Made by a program: the position numbers and the translations under genes
Source of the DNA: Cellulomonas wangsupingiae
Lineage (GTDB): Bacteria > Actinomycetota > Actinomycetes > Actinomycetales > Cellulomonadaceae
DNA: 64,000 nucleotides
Assembly: GCF_024508275.1 (NCBI RefSeq)
Contig: NZ_CP101989.1
Location: 1,860,001 to 1,924,000, forward strand
Reading direction: 5' to 3'
Shown: piece by piece, positions 1-9,077 of the stretch
How the letters are laid out: every line of letters begins with the position of its first letter
Numbering within the stretch: position 1 is the first letter of the stretch
Notes under the pieces: model-generated
What the model saw: the letters and a program-made list of their open reading frames with translations, nothing else
What the model was told of the DNA's origin: nothing
Databases searched by the model: none

Positions 1-1
1 C

Positions 2-1279
2 GACGACGTGGCGGACCTGTGCGCGCGCCCGGAGATCGGCGCGGTCCGCATCACGCTGCACGACCCGGACACCGACCGGCTCGCGCAGGTCCGGCGCGTG
101 GCCGAGCACGTCGTGGCGGGCACGGGCGCCCGGCACGTCGAGGTCGACGCGCGCACGGACCTCGCCGGCGCGCTCGCCGGTGCCCGCTACGTCGTGACCG
201 AGCTCGAGGTCGGCGGGGTCGAGGCGACGTGCACGGACCTCGACGTCGCCGCACGGTTCGGGGTGCGACAGACCGCGGCGGACACGATCGGCATCGGCGG
301 CATCTTCCGTGGCCTGCGCACCGTCCCCGTGGGGGTGGCCGTCGCACAGGAGATGACGCGGCGCTGCCCGGAGGCGCGGCTGCTCTCGTACACGAACCCG
401 ATGTCGACGCAGGTCCGGGCCGTCGCGGACGTGGTGCCCGGCATCGAGGTGCTGGGTCTGTGCCACGCGGTCCGGGACACGCACGCGTACCTCGCAGGGC
501 TCGTCGGTCTCGACGACGACACGGTGGACGCCGTGAGCGTGGGCGCGAACCACCAGACGTTCGTGCTGCGGTTCGAGCACGCGGGGGCCTCGGTGTACGC
601 GAAGGTGCGGGAGGCGGTCGCGGCCGGCCCGCGGACGTTGTCCGCGGAGCTCATGGACCGCTTCGGGTACTTCCCGGTCGAGCTCGGCGACCAGCCCGCG
701 GAGTACCTGCCCTGGGTCATGCGGCACGACGCCGAGCTCGCCCGGCTCGGCGTGCGCGTGGGCACCGCGGACGACGTGCGCCGCGCGCACCGCAGCGAGG
801 ACGAGGAACTCGCGCGCGCGGCCCGCGACGGCCACGTCCCCGTGCCCCGACGGCACCCGGAACCCGCGACCGAGATCCTGCACGCGCTGGAGACCGGCGC
901 GCGTACCCGGGTCTCGGTGACGGTGCCGAACCGAGGACTGCTGCCCGACCTGCCGCCCGGCAGCGGTGTCGAGGTGCCGTGCGACATCGCGGGCGGCCAG
1001 GCGCACCCCGTCGCCGTCGGGGCGCTGCCGCCGCAGGTGGCCGGCCTCGTGCGCGGCTTCCTCACGGTCGCCGACCTCGTCGCCCGTGCGGCGATCGAGT
1101 CCGACCTCGCCCCGGCGCGCCAGGCGGCGCTGCTCGACCCGGCGACCTCGGCGACCCTGACCCCCGGCGAGGTCGACGACCTGTTCGACGCGCTGCTCGA
1201 TGCGCACGCACCGTCGGGCCTGTACGCGCAGTACGGCACGGACCGGCGGCCCGCTCGCCGCACAGCCCGGGCGACCTGA
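2..1279 (+). CDS. GH4-family NAD-dependent glycosidase (alpha-galactosidase/galacturonidase type), 5' end missing
   Basis: Family 4 glycosidases use NAD+ and a divalent metal and cleave by oxidation at C3 followed by elimination. The frame is open from the window edge and lacks the N-terminal Rossmann glycine motif, so the true start lies upstream. Visible family signatures are DTIGIGGIFRGLRT, the YTNPMSTQ stretch, GLCHAV with the metal-binding Cys, and VGANHQTF with the second metal ligand His. A gap of 63 bp separates it from the next co-directional gene. GH4 enzymes usually belong to sugar catabolism, so it may mark the left flank of the biosynthetic cluster, or it may use its oxidation chemistry on a cluster sugar. 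Family assignment is firm; substrate is not known. Confidence 0.8.
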   Translation, partial: DDVADLCARPEIGAVRITLHDPDTDRLAQVRRVAEHVVAGTGARHVEVDARTDLAGALAGARYVVTELEVGGVEATCTDLDVAARFGVRQTAADTIGIGGIFRGLRTVPVGVAVAQEMTRRCPEARLLSYTNPMSTQVRAVADVVPGIEVLGLCHAVRDTHAYLAGLVGLDDDTVDAVSVGANHQTFVLRFEHAGASVYAKVREAVAAGPRTLSAELMDRFGYFPVELGDQPAEYLPWVMRHDAELARLGVRVGTADDVRRAHRSEDEELARAARDGHVPVPRRHPEPATEILHALETGARTRVSVTVPNRGLLPDLPPGSGVEVPCDIAGGQAHPVAVGALPPQVAGLVRGFLTVADLVARAAIESDLAPARQAALLDPATSATLTPGEVDDLFDALLDAHAPSGLYAQYGTDRRPARRTARAT

Positions 1280-1342
1280 CCCGCGAAAGCTCATCCGGAG
1301 GCGCTCCCGCAGGGCCTCGCCCACGAGACACGAGGGAAGCAC

Positions 1343-2557
1343 ATGACGACGACGCGCACGATCGCCCCCGACGGCACCGAGCACGCGCCCTCGCGCACCA
1401 GCCCGGGCACGTTCCCGACCGGCGTCTCCGCGGCCGTCATGGACAACGACCGCCTCGACACCCGCCTGCCGCACATCCTCGAGCGCCTCGCCCCCCTGGA
1501 CCCCGTCGTGGTGGCCGACCGCGGGGACCCGTGGCGCACGTCGCGGGAGGCCTGGTCGTCGATCGCGCCGGACGCCACGCACCACCTCGTCGTGCAGAAC
1601 GACGTGCGCCTCGCTCCGGACCTGCTCGACGCGATCGCCGTGCTGATGGCGGCCCACCCCGACGCGGGTTTCGCGTTCTACGCGCAGTGGGACACCAACT
1701 GCGCCTTCCGGGTCCGCATGGGCGCGCTCGGGGGGGACGCGGTCGTCGAGGCGAGCGCGCGCGACTGGGTCCCGGCGCAGGGCCTGCTGCTGCCGCGGTC
1801 CGCGTGCGAGACGCTCGCGGGTCTCCCGCCCGACGCCGACCGTGACGACGACGAGGTGCTCGCCCGGGTGCTGTTCTACGCCGTGGAACCGGTCCGGCTC
1901 GGCCTGAGCGTGCCCAACCTCGTCGAGCACGACGACGACCCCCGGCTCGGCTTCAACGCGCGCGACGGCCTACGCCGCACCGCGAGCTACGCCGAGCACG
2001 CCGGTCCCTGGTCGGACCTGCCAGCGACGACGTGGGACGGGCACGGCTGGGAGGAGATCGGTCTCGGGATGTCCGCCGAGGGTGCCCACCTGGACTTCGG
2101 GCTGCACGCCCCGGCAGAGCCGCAGGCTCTGCGCCAGATCCGTGTCCCGTGGCGCCGGGTCGTGGCCGAGGTGGGCCTCGCGCCCGGGGACCTCGACGAC
2201 CTCGCGCGCACGCTCGTCGCCGAGGTCGGGCCCGCACCCGCGGCCGGGCCCGACCCGGAGGCGCTGCACGAGTACGCGGTCGCGTGCGCGCTGCACGGTG
2301 TCGCGTGGCGATCGTGGTGGCGCGGTGGGCGGCCCGCCGGGACCTGGTCGCGCTCAGCGCTCGTCGACGCGGCGCTCGTGTCGTTGTGGCGCAGCGGCGC
2401 GCGCACCGACGGCCTCGACCCGCAGGACGTCCTGCCGCTCGCGCACCGGGCGCTCGCGGCGGGTGCGCGCCTGGACGGTGCCGTCGCGGCGCCCGAGGCG
2501 TACGCGAGGCTGACCCGGTGGTTCCGGACGACGCGAGCATTCGACAGGATCTGGTGA
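1343..2557 (+). CDS. Glycosyltransferase-like protein, paralogue of the one at 12.25 kb
   Basis: This 404-residue protein is not a family I can name with certainty. Residues about 45-210 look like a nucleotide-sugar GT-A fold: THHLVVQNDV (residues 79-88) sits where such enzymes carry a DxD metal motif, here reading N-D. It is followed by a WVPAQGLLLP strand and an acidic DRDDD segment. The same order of motifs occurs in the product of the 12,252-13,409 gene, which keeps D-D at that site, so the two are paralogues. The C-terminal 190 residues are unassigned. The ATG at 1343 has a GAGGGAAG ribosome site. The downstream AlkZ-like gene overlaps by four bases (GTGA), implying translational coupling. 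The replaced acidic residue may mean altered metal use or loss of activity. Confidence 0.6.
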   Translation: MTTTRTIAPDGTEHAPSRTSPGTFPTGVSAAVMDNDRLDTRLPHILERLAPLDPVVVADRGDPWRTSREAWSSIAPDATHHLVVQNDVRLAPDLLDAIAVLMAAHPDAGFAFYAQWDTNCAFRVRMGALGGDAVVEASARDWVPAQGLLLPRSACETLAGLPPDADRDDDEVLARVLFYAVEPVRLGLSVPNLVEHDDDPRLGFNARDGLRRTASYAEHAGPWSDLPATTWDGHGWEEIGLGMSAEGAHLDFGLHAPAEPQALRQIRVPWRRVVAEVGLAPGDLDDLARTLVAEVGPAPAAGPDPEALHEYAVACALHGVAWRSWWRGGRPAGTWSRSALVDAALVSLWRSGARTDGLDPQDVLPLAHRALAAGARLDGAVAAPEAYARLTRWFRTTRAFDRIW

Positions 2558-3666
2558 CGCCGGTCGACGGAGCTCCCGCGCTCACCTGGCCTCATGTCAT
2601 GACGTGGCGTGCGCAGCGGCAGCACCTGACCAGCCGCCTCCCCGCCGCGCGGCTCACCGACGTCGTGTCCCGGCTGGCCGGCGTCCAGGCCCAGCTGCTC
2701 TCGTCCGTCCAGCTCGCGCTGTGGGCGCGCACCGACGGGCTCGACCGCGAGGCGCTCACCGACGCGCTGTGGCGCCGGCGCTCGCTCGTCAAGCTGTGGG
2801 GGATGCGTGGCACGCTGCACGTGCTGCCGACCGACGAGCTCGCGACCTGGCTCGCGGCGTTCGGCACCTACCGGGGGTACGGCATGGACGACTCGCGGGT
2901 GCGCACGCTCGTCGAGCACGTCGGCGCCGCACTCGACGAAGCGCCCCTCACCCGCGCCGGACTCGCCGACGCGGTGCTCGCGCGCAGCGGCTCTGCGGAG
3001 CTCGCGGGCATGGTCGCCGGGAGCTGGGGGCTCTATCTCAAGCCCGTCGCGTTCCGCGGGCAGCTGTGCTTCGCCGATGGCGACGGCACGCTCGTGCGGT
3101 TCTCGACACCCGCGCGGTGGACCGGCGCACCGGTCGACCCGGTGGCCCCCGCCACAGCGCTGCGCCGGGTCGCGCGGCGGTTCCTCGCGGCGCACGGCCC
3201 GGCGACCGAGGTGGATCTCGCCCGGTGGTGGGGCGTCGGGCACGGGCAGTCGCGACGCATGCTGCAGCTCCTCGGCGACGAGGTGCGCCAGGTCCGTGTG
3301 GCCGCGACGCCGGCCTGGGCGCTCGCCGAGCACCTCGACTCGCTGGTCTCGACCGAGCCCACCGCGCGCGTGCACCTGCTGCCCGCGTTCGACCAGCTCA
3401 CGCTCACCGCACCACGGGACGAGCGCGCGGTGCTGCCCGCGCCGCGCGCGCGGGTCTTCCGCGACCAGGGCTGGGTCTCGCCGGTCCTGCTGCGCGGCGG
3501 TCGCGTCGCCGGCGTGTGGCGGCACCGCGCCACGACGCGCAGGCTCACGGTCGAGCTCGAGCCGTTCGCGCGGTGGGGCGCGCGTGCGCGGGCCACGACC
3601 GAGCGCGAGGTCGAGCGCCTGGCGTCGTTCCTCGGCGGCAGCCTCACGGTCACCTGGCTGAGGTAG
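2554..3666 (+). CDS. AlkZ/YcaQ-like DNA glycosylase (winged-helix HTH_42 family)
   Basis: Members of this family excise bulky alkylated bases and unhook interstrand crosslinks; AlkZ protects the azinomycin producer from its own product. The 370-residue protein has the family start LTWPHVMTWR and the catalytic Q-x-Q motif (residues 45-47, in GVQAQL), then the conserved KLWGMRGTLHVL segment and a C-terminal region with HLLPAFDQ. I chose GTG 2554 because it keeps the conserved LTW segment and overlaps the preceding stop as GTGA; ATG 2599 would remove it. It lies between the GT-like gene and the SARP promoter of the condensation-domain gene. It could be a self-resistance gene or ordinary DNA repair, since the family is common in actinomycetes. 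Confidence 0.75.
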   Translation: MTPVDGAPALTWPHVMTWRAQRQHLTSRLPAARLTDVVSRLAGVQAQLLSSVQLALWARTDGLDREALTDALWRRRSLVKLWGMRGTLHVLPTDELATWLAAFGTYRGYGMDDSRVRTLVEHVGAALDEAPLTRAGLADAVLARSGSAELAGMVAGSWGLYLKPVAFRGQLCFADGDGTLVRFSTPARWTGAPVDPVAPATALRRVARRFLAAHGPATEVDLARWWGVGHGQSRRMLQLLGDEVRQVRVAATPAWALAEHLDSLVSTEPTARVHLLPAFDQLTLTAPRDERAVLPAPRARVFRDQGWVSPVLLRGGRVAGVWRHRATTRRLTVELEPFARWGARARATTEREVERLASFLGGSLTVTWLR

Positions 3667-3679
3667 TGGGCACCGCCGA

Positions 3680-3718
3680 TGTATGCGTGCTGTATCGCAC
3701 GTCGCGAGCATCGCGAAC
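3680..3718 (+). promoter_or_regulatory. SARP-type promoter P1 upstream of the condensation-domain gene
   Basis: Two heptamers, TGTATGC (3680-3686) and TGTATCG (3691-3697), are direct repeats with an 11-bp period. Eight bases after the second is GAGCAT (3706-3711), a possible -10 box, and seven bases later GTG 3719. The same geometry occurs at 14,252-14,302 and nearly the same at 10,261-10,299. Known SARP sites are 7-bp direct repeats at 11-bp spacing placed 8 bp before the -10 box. The likely activator is the SARP at 27.2 kb; that pairing is inferred. Confidence 0.7.
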
Positions 3719-5137
3719 GTGCCCACGTCGACGTCCGGTCGGACCGTCCCGCTCTCCCCGAGCCAGGAGCTGCTCTGGGAGTTCATGTCCGCGCTGTGCC
3801 CGCACGACCCGGCCGGCTCGCGCGAGCTCACCGTCGAGCACCGACGGCTGACGGGTGCGCTCGACCCTGACGTCCTCCTCGACGCGCTCGGTGACGTGGT
3901 GCGCCGCCACGACCCGCTCCGGCTCGTGGTCGACGCCGTCGGCCCGCAGCCCACGCTGCGCGTGCTCGACGACGTCGAGCCGCTCGTGGAGGTCGTCGAC
4001 CTGAGCGGTACGCCGGCGTCCGAGCGGGACGCGCGCGTCGCCGACCTCGCCGACGCCGACCGGCGCCGCACGTTCGACCTGGCCCGCGGCCCGCTGTGGT
4101 CCGTGACGCTCGTACGGCTCGCCGCCGACGAGCACCTGCTCCTGCTGAGCTTCTGCCACCTCGTCGGAGACGGCTGGTCGGCGAAGGTGCTCGTCGAGGA
4201 CCTCGTCGCCGCGTACGCGGCCCGTCAGAGCCTCGGCCCGCACCCCGCACCGCTGGACCTGGACTGGGACGACCTCGTGCGGCTGCAGCGCGCGACCCTC
4301 CCGCAGGAACCCGCCCGCGCGGAGTACTGGCGCTCGCGCCTGGCTCCCGCGCCGCCGTACCACGCGTTCCCGTTCGACCCGCCCGGCCCGGACTCCGACC
4401 TCACGGGCGAGGTGGCCTACCCGTTCCGGTTCACCCCGGACGTCAGCGGGCGCCTGCGGGCCGTCGCATGGCGCGCGCGGACCAGCCCGTACGTCGCGTT
4501 GATGGCGGCGTACCACGTGCTCGTCGCCTCCCGCACGGGCCGCACGCGCGTCGTGATCGGCACGACGACGCTCGGCCGGGACACACCGGAGTCGCGTCGG
4601 ATGGTCGGGCAGTTCACCAACGACGTGTGCGTGCCCCTGGTCGTGCGACCGGAGGCGTCCCTGCTGGACGTGGTCGCGGAGGCGCACGCCGCGATGGCCG
4701 AGGCTGCCGCGAACGTCATGCCGTTCCAGGCCCTCGCCCGCGCCGTGAACCCGTCGTTCGACGAGCAGCGCCCCTGGCCGGACAACCATCTGTTCGACTC
4801 CTACCTGCAGTCCGCCGTGCCTGCCTCGGCGCCCCTCGTGCTGCCCGGGTTGCGGATCGAACAGACGTGGCTCGACGACGACGGCCGGGAGCGCCCCCCG
4901 GTCGTGACCGGGCGCGAGGTGCCACCGGGCACGATGCCCGTGTGGGTCAAGCGCGGTGCGCCGATCGTCGTGGTCGACGACGACCGCGCCGGGGGCGTGA
5001 TGATCGCGAACGTCGCGTTCTACCCTGCCGCGCTCGTCGACGGGCTCGTGGCGGACTACGTGCGCATCGTCGAGGCGCTCGTCGAGGACCCGGACCGCCC
5101 GGTGGGCGGGCTCGTGCTCGCGTCCGCCGACGCATGA
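3719..5137 (+). CDS. Free-standing NRPS-type condensation domain protein
   Basis: Condensation domains form amide (sometimes ester) bonds between a carrier-bound acyl group and an amine. The protein (472 residues) starts with the C1-like motif LSPSQELLW. The catalytic HHxxxDG motif is present as CHLVGDG: the second, catalytic His is kept while the first is Cys. Later there is a VGQFTND segment typical of motif C5, and MPFQALARAVNP. No adenylation or carrier domain is attached. An ATG at 3683 would lie inside the SARP repeats, so I prefer GTG 3719, which follows the -10 box by seven bases and fits a leaderless transcript; there is no clear Shine-Dalgarno. It may couple a carrier-bound acyl group to the aminocyclitol or release the product. 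Confidence 0.75.
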   Translation: MPTSTSGRTVPLSPSQELLWEFMSALCPHDPAGSRELTVEHRRLTGALDPDVLLDALGDVVRRHDPLRLVVDAVGPQPTLRVLDDVEPLVEVVDLSGTPASERDARVADLADADRRRTFDLARGPLWSVTLVRLAADEHLLLLSFCHLVGDGWSAKVLVEDLVAAYAARQSLGPHPAPLDLDWDDLVRLQRATLPQEPARAEYWRSRLAPAPPYHAFPFDPPGPDSDLTGEVAYPFRFTPDVSGRLRAVAWRARTSPYVALMAAYHVLVASRTGRTRVVIGTTTLGRDTPESRRMVGQFTNDVCVPLVVRPEASLLDVVAEAHAAMAEAAANVMPFQALARAVNPSFDEQRPWPDNHLFDSYLQSAVPASAPLVLPGLRIEQTWLDDDGRERPPVVTGREVPPGTMPVWVKRGAPIVVVDDDRAGGVMIANVAFYPAALVDGLVADYVRIVEALVEDPDRPVGGLVLASADA

Positions 5138-5312
5138 CGGTGCACCAGGGCCCCACGGCCCGGCTCCTGCGTGCGCGGCGGCCCGGGTCCGTGCGCCCGG
5201 CACCTCGCGTACGTCAGGGCCTCTCGCTACCCTCACCGGTATCCGGCCGCAGGGGGCGACCGTGTTCTGCCGCACGGTCTGCGTGCGCGCTTCCCGGAGA
5301 GCGAGGACAGCG

Positions 5313-7244
5313 ATGACCCGGCAGGACCAGACGCCCAGCAGCACGACGACGTGGTCGCGGTGGAAGGCCGAGGCCGTCCGGCCTCGCCTCCTCATCCTGC
5401 GGCACCTGCCCGTCGCCGGCGTCGGGCTCGTCACGACCCTCGTCGTGGTCAACCTCCTCCTCGGGCTGCTGCCCATCGGGTTCGTCGTGGCGACGAGCGC
5501 GCTGGTCGGCGAGGTGCCCGGTGCGGTCGCGGGCGGGGAGGGCTCCGACGCGTGGCGCGAGCTCGTGCGCCTGTTCGTCCTCGCCGCCGCGGCGTTCGTC
5601 GTGCAGCAGGTGCTCGCGCCCGTCCAGCTCACGCTCGGAGAGATCGCCCGGCGGCGCGTCGACGGCCACGTCCACCAGCGCCTCATCGGGATCTCGATGC
5701 GCAGCACGGGGATCGGGCCCATGGAACAGCAGGACTCCCTCGACGCGCTCAAGGAGGCCAGCCGCCGCCTCGACGGCAGCTGGGAGACCCCCGGTATGGC
5801 CTGTGCAGGGCTGATCGCGCTCGTCGCGCGGTACACGAGCCTCGTCGGGTACTGCGTGCTGGTCGGGGCGGTCGTGTCGTGGTTCGCCGGCGCCGCGCTG
5901 CTGGTCACCGTGCTCGTTTTCCGGTACGGCAACCGCGGCGGCCTGCGCAAGTACTCGCAGGCGTGGTCCTCCGTCATCGCCGTCTTCCGGCGCGCGACCT
6001 ACCTGCGCACGCTCGCCCTGAGCGGCTCCGCCGCGAAGGAGCTGCGCGTGTTCGGGCTCACGGGCTGGCTGGGCGACCGGTACGCCGACGCGCACCGGCA
6101 GTGGCTCGCGCCCGTGTGGCGTGCCCGACGACGGATCTACCTGCTCCCGTACCTCGCGTACACCGCGATCGGGCTGGCCGTCTCCGTGCTCGTCTTCGTG
6201 GCGCTCGCGCGCACGGGCGCCGCCGGCAGCGTGACGCTCGCCGAGCTCGCGATCGGCCTGCAGGCCACCATGGGCGCGCTCATGCTCGGTGGGTACTACC
6301 CCGAGTCGGACGACGCGACACAGCTCGGCATGCTTGCGGCCGAGGGCATGGAGAAGCTGGACGAGCGGGTCGCGCGACACGACACCGTGCCGTCGCAGAG
6401 GGGCACCGTCGACCCCGCGTCGCTCGACGTGCCCTCGGTGCGGTTCGAGGGTGTGCGCTTCCACTACCCGGGCAGCAGGCGACCGGTGCACGACGGGCTC
6501 GACCTCGAGCTCGAGCCCGGCCGGTGCACGGCGCTCGTCGGGATCAACGGCGCAGGCAAGACGACGCTCGTCAAGCTCCTGACCCGCCTGTACGAACCCA
6601 CGAGCGGCACGATCCGGTTCGGCGGGGTCGACCTGCGGGAGATGGAGGTGGACCGCTGGCGGCGCCAGGTCAGCGTCGTGTTCCAGGAGTTCCTGCGCTT
6701 CGAGCTCTCCGCCGCGGACAACATCGCGCTCGGTGCCGTGCACGTCCCCCGGGACGAGACCGCGGTGCGGCGGGCCGCGGAGCGCGCGGGGATCCGGGAC
6801 GTGCTCGAGTCGCTGCCGCACGGCTTCGAGACCCCGCTGTCGCGCGCGTACACCGGTGGCGTGGACCTGTCGGGTGGGCAGTGGCAGCGCGTCGCGATCG
6901 CGCGCGCCTTCTACGCCCTCGAGGCCGGCGCCCGGCTGCTCGTGCTCGACGAACCGACCTCGGCGCTCGACGTACGCGCCGAGGCGCGGTTCTTCGAGCA
7001 GTTCGTCGAACGGACCCGTGGCGCCACGTCCCTGCTCATCTCGCACCGGTTCTCGAGCGTCCGGCACGCCGACCGGATCATCGTCCTCGAGCACGGTCGC
7101 GTGCTCGAGCAGGGCACGCACGACGAGCTCGAGGCGGCAGGTGGCCGGTACGCCGAGCTCTTCCACCTCCAGGCCGAGCGCTTCACGCAGGACGACGTGC
7201 CTGACGAGCGAGCCGTCACGACCGCCCGGGGAGCCGAGCGATGA
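5313..7244 (+). CDS. ABC exporter half-transporter (permease fused to ATPase), first of pair
   Basis: This 643-residue protein has an N-terminal membrane domain with about six helices (first around residues 35-65) and a C-terminal ATPase. Visible motifs are Walker A GINGAGKTT, Q-loop VVFQEF, signature LSGGQWQR, Walker B LLVLDEPTSALD and the switch His in LISHRFSS. The ATG at 5313 follows a GGAGAGCGAGG ribosome site; the frame also opens at GTG 5262, which lacks one. The next gene overlaps by four bases and encodes a similar protein, so they probably form a heterodimeric exporter. Its position inside the cluster suggests export of the product, possibly also giving self-protection. A leader of about 175 bp precedes it with no SARP repeats, so it may be read through from P1. 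Confidence 0.88.
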   Translation: MTRQDQTPSSTTTWSRWKAEAVRPRLLILRHLPVAGVGLVTTLVVVNLLLGLLPIGFVVATSALVGEVPGAVAGGEGSDAWRELVRLFVLAAAAFVVQQVLAPVQLTLGEIARRRVDGHVHQRLIGISMRSTGIGPMEQQDSLDALKEASRRLDGSWETPGMACAGLIALVARYTSLVGYCVLVGAVVSWFAGAALLVTVLVFRYGNRGGLRKYSQAWSSVIAVFRRATYLRTLALSGSAAKELRVFGLTGWLGDRYADAHRQWLAPVWRARRRIYLLPYLAYTAIGLAVSVLVFVALARTGAAGSVTLAELAIGLQATMGALMLGGYYPESDDATQLGMLAAEGMEKLDERVARHDTVPSQRGTVDPASLDVPSVRFEGVRFHYPGSRRPVHDGLDLELEPGRCTALVGINGAGKTTLVKLLTRLYEPTSGTIRFGGVDLREMEVDRWRRQVSVVFQEFLRFELSAADNIALGAVHVPRDETAVRRAAERAGIRDVLESLPHGFETPLSRAYTGGVDLSGGQWQRVAIARAFYALEAGARLLVLDEPTSALDVRAEARFFEQFVERTRGATSLLISHRFSSVRHADRIIVLEHGRVLEQGTHDELEAAGGRYAELFHLQAERFTQDDVPDERAVTTARGAER

Positions 7245-9028
7245 AGGACACGATGCGTGCGTGCGGCGAGCTCCTGGCGCTGTCCTGGCGTCAGGACCCC
7301 CGCAAGCTGACGATCTCGATCGTCCTCAAGCTCGGCGAGGCCTCGGCGCTGCCGCTCGCCGCGAGCGCACTCGGCCGGCTCACCGACGCGGCGGTCGACG
7401 GCGACGTGGGCAGGGCGTCCCTGGCGGGCGCCGTCGTCGCGGTGCTCGTGATCGCTGCGCTCACCATGGGTCACTTCGCGCACGTCCTGTACTACGAGCT
7501 GGGCGAGCTGAACTTCCTCACCAAGGACCGCGAGCTCATCGACATCGCGAACGCCTCGCGCGGCATCGAGCACCACGAGCGGCCCGAATACGCCGACAGG
7601 GTCCAGGTCCTCCGGCAGGAGCTCGAGCGCGTGGGCTGGAGCAGCATGGAGGCGCTGCTGTCTGGTCTGAGCCTCGCGGTCGCGATGCTCGTGACGGGCG
7701 TGCTGCTCGCGCGGCTCGACCCGTGGCTGCTGCTCCTCCCGCTCGCCGCGGCGGCTCCCGTGGTGCTGGGCCGCAAGGCCGAGACCGGGCTGGCTGCCGG
7801 GCGAGAGGCCGCCGCCGAGAGCTCGCGCCGGGCGTGGCACCTGTTCAGCGTCGTGTGCGACGCGGAGCCGGCCAAGGAGCTGCGCGTGAGCGGCCTCGGT
7901 GCCGAGCTCGGTGCGCGTCACGCCGTCCTGTGGCAGGACGCGTCCCGCATCCTGCGGCGCGCCGAGGTGCGAGCCGCGCTGCTGCGGGTCTGCGGGCAGC
8001 TCGTCTTCGCCGCCGCCTACGTCGCATCGACCCTCGTCGTGGTGCGCGCCGCCGTGTCCGGGCAGCGCAGCGTGGGCGACGTGGTGCTCGTGATCTCGCT
8101 CGCGGCGCTGGTCAACCAGCAGGTCACGTCCGCCGTCGGCGTCCTTCAGGACCTGCAGCGGGTCGCCCGCACGCTCAGCGACTTCCGGTGGATGCGAGGG
8201 CTCGTGGCGTCCCCGCCGGACGTCCCTGCTGACGCGCCCGTGCCGACGCGGCTCACGGACGGGATCCGGCTGCGCGACCTGGCCTTCCGCTACCCGGGCA
8301 CCGACCGGGTTGTGCTGGAGGACGTGAACCTCGATCTGCCCGCCGGGTCGACGGTCGCGATCGTCGGGGAGAACGGCGCGGGCAAGACGACGCTCGTCAA
8401 GCTCCTGTGCCGGTTCTACGAGCCGACGAGCGGCACTGTCGAGGTCGACGGCGTCGACCTGCGGCGCATCCCCGTCGACGCGTGGCGCGCACGGCTCTCG
8501 GCCGGGTTCCAGGACTTCGCGCGCTTCGAGCTCGTGGCACGTGAGTCCGTCGGGGTGGGTGACCTCCCGCGGGCCGACAGTGACGAGGCCGTCATGGCGG
8601 CCCTCGAGCGCGCGCACAGCGCCGACATCGTGGACCGGCTCGAGGACGGGCTCGACACCCAGCTCGGGATCACCTATACGGACGGGACCCGGCTCTCGGG
8701 TGGCCAGTGGCAGAAGATCGCGCTGGGCCGCGCCATGATGCGCGAGGAGCCGCTGCTCCTCGTCCTGGACGAGCCGACCGCCGCGCTCGACGCCGAGGCC
8801 GAGCACCTGCTGTTCGAGCAGTACGCCGCGAACGCCCGTCGCGTCGCCAGGGCCACGGGCGCGATCACGGTGCTCGTCTCGCACCGCTTCTCGACGGTGC
8901 GCATGGCCGACCTCATCCTGGTCGTCTCCGATGGGCGGGTGCAGGAGGCGGGTGACCACGACGCGCTGATGGCGAACGGTCAGCTGTACGCCGAGCTGTA
9001 CGGGATGCAGGCCGCGGCCTACCGGTGA
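7241..9028 (+). CDS. ABC exporter half-transporter, second of pair
   Basis: The 595-residue partner of the preceding gene, started by ATG 7241 within the ATGA overlap. It has an N-terminal membrane domain and a C-terminal ATPase with Walker A GENGAGKTT, Q-loop AGFQDF, signature LSGGQWQK, Walker B LLLVLDEPTAALD and switch His in VSHRFSTV. Both ATP sites look canonical, so neither half is an obviously degenerate partner. The role is inferred to be drug-type export across the cytoplasmic membrane; the cargo cannot be read from sequence. It ends 50 bp from the convergent deacetylase gene, which closes this plus-strand transcription unit. Confidence 0.88.
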   Translation: MKDTMRACGELLALSWRQDPRKLTISIVLKLGEASALPLAASALGRLTDAAVDGDVGRASLAGAVVAVLVIAALTMGHFAHVLYYELGELNFLTKDRELIDIANASRGIEHHERPEYADRVQVLRQELERVGWSSMEALLSGLSLAVAMLVTGVLLARLDPWLLLLPLAAAAPVVLGRKAETGLAAGREAAAESSRRAWHLFSVVCDAEPAKELRVSGLGAELGARHAVLWQDASRILRRAEVRAALLRVCGQLVFAAAYVASTLVVVRAAVSGQRSVGDVVLVISLAALVNQQVTSAVGVLQDLQRVARTLSDFRWMRGLVASPPDVPADAPVPTRLTDGIRLRDLAFRYPGTDRVVLEDVNLDLPAGSTVAIVGENGAGKTTLVKLLCRFYEPTSGTVEVDGVDLRRIPVDAWRARLSAGFQDFARFELVARESVGVGDLPRADSDEAVMAALERAHSADIVDRLEDGLDTQLGITYTDGTRLSGGQWQKIALGRAMMREEPLLLVLDEPTAALDAEAEHLLFEQYAANARRVARATGAITVLVSHRFSTVRMADLILVVSDGRVQEAGDHDALMANGQLYAELYGMQAAAYR

Positions 9029-9077
9029 GCGCCCGCGTGCGGCGCGCTGACGCGGGTCGCTGCAGCGACGGCGGACG

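Noticed and set aside
5205..5233. Possible exporter promoter (TACCCT at 5228)
   Set aside because: No -35 partner or SARP repeats could be found; the exporter may be read from upstream.
9056..9069. Palindrome GTCGCTGCAGCGAC between the convergent exporter and deacetylase genes
   Set aside because: Only five base pairs of stem would form around a four-base loop; too weak to call a terminator or operator.
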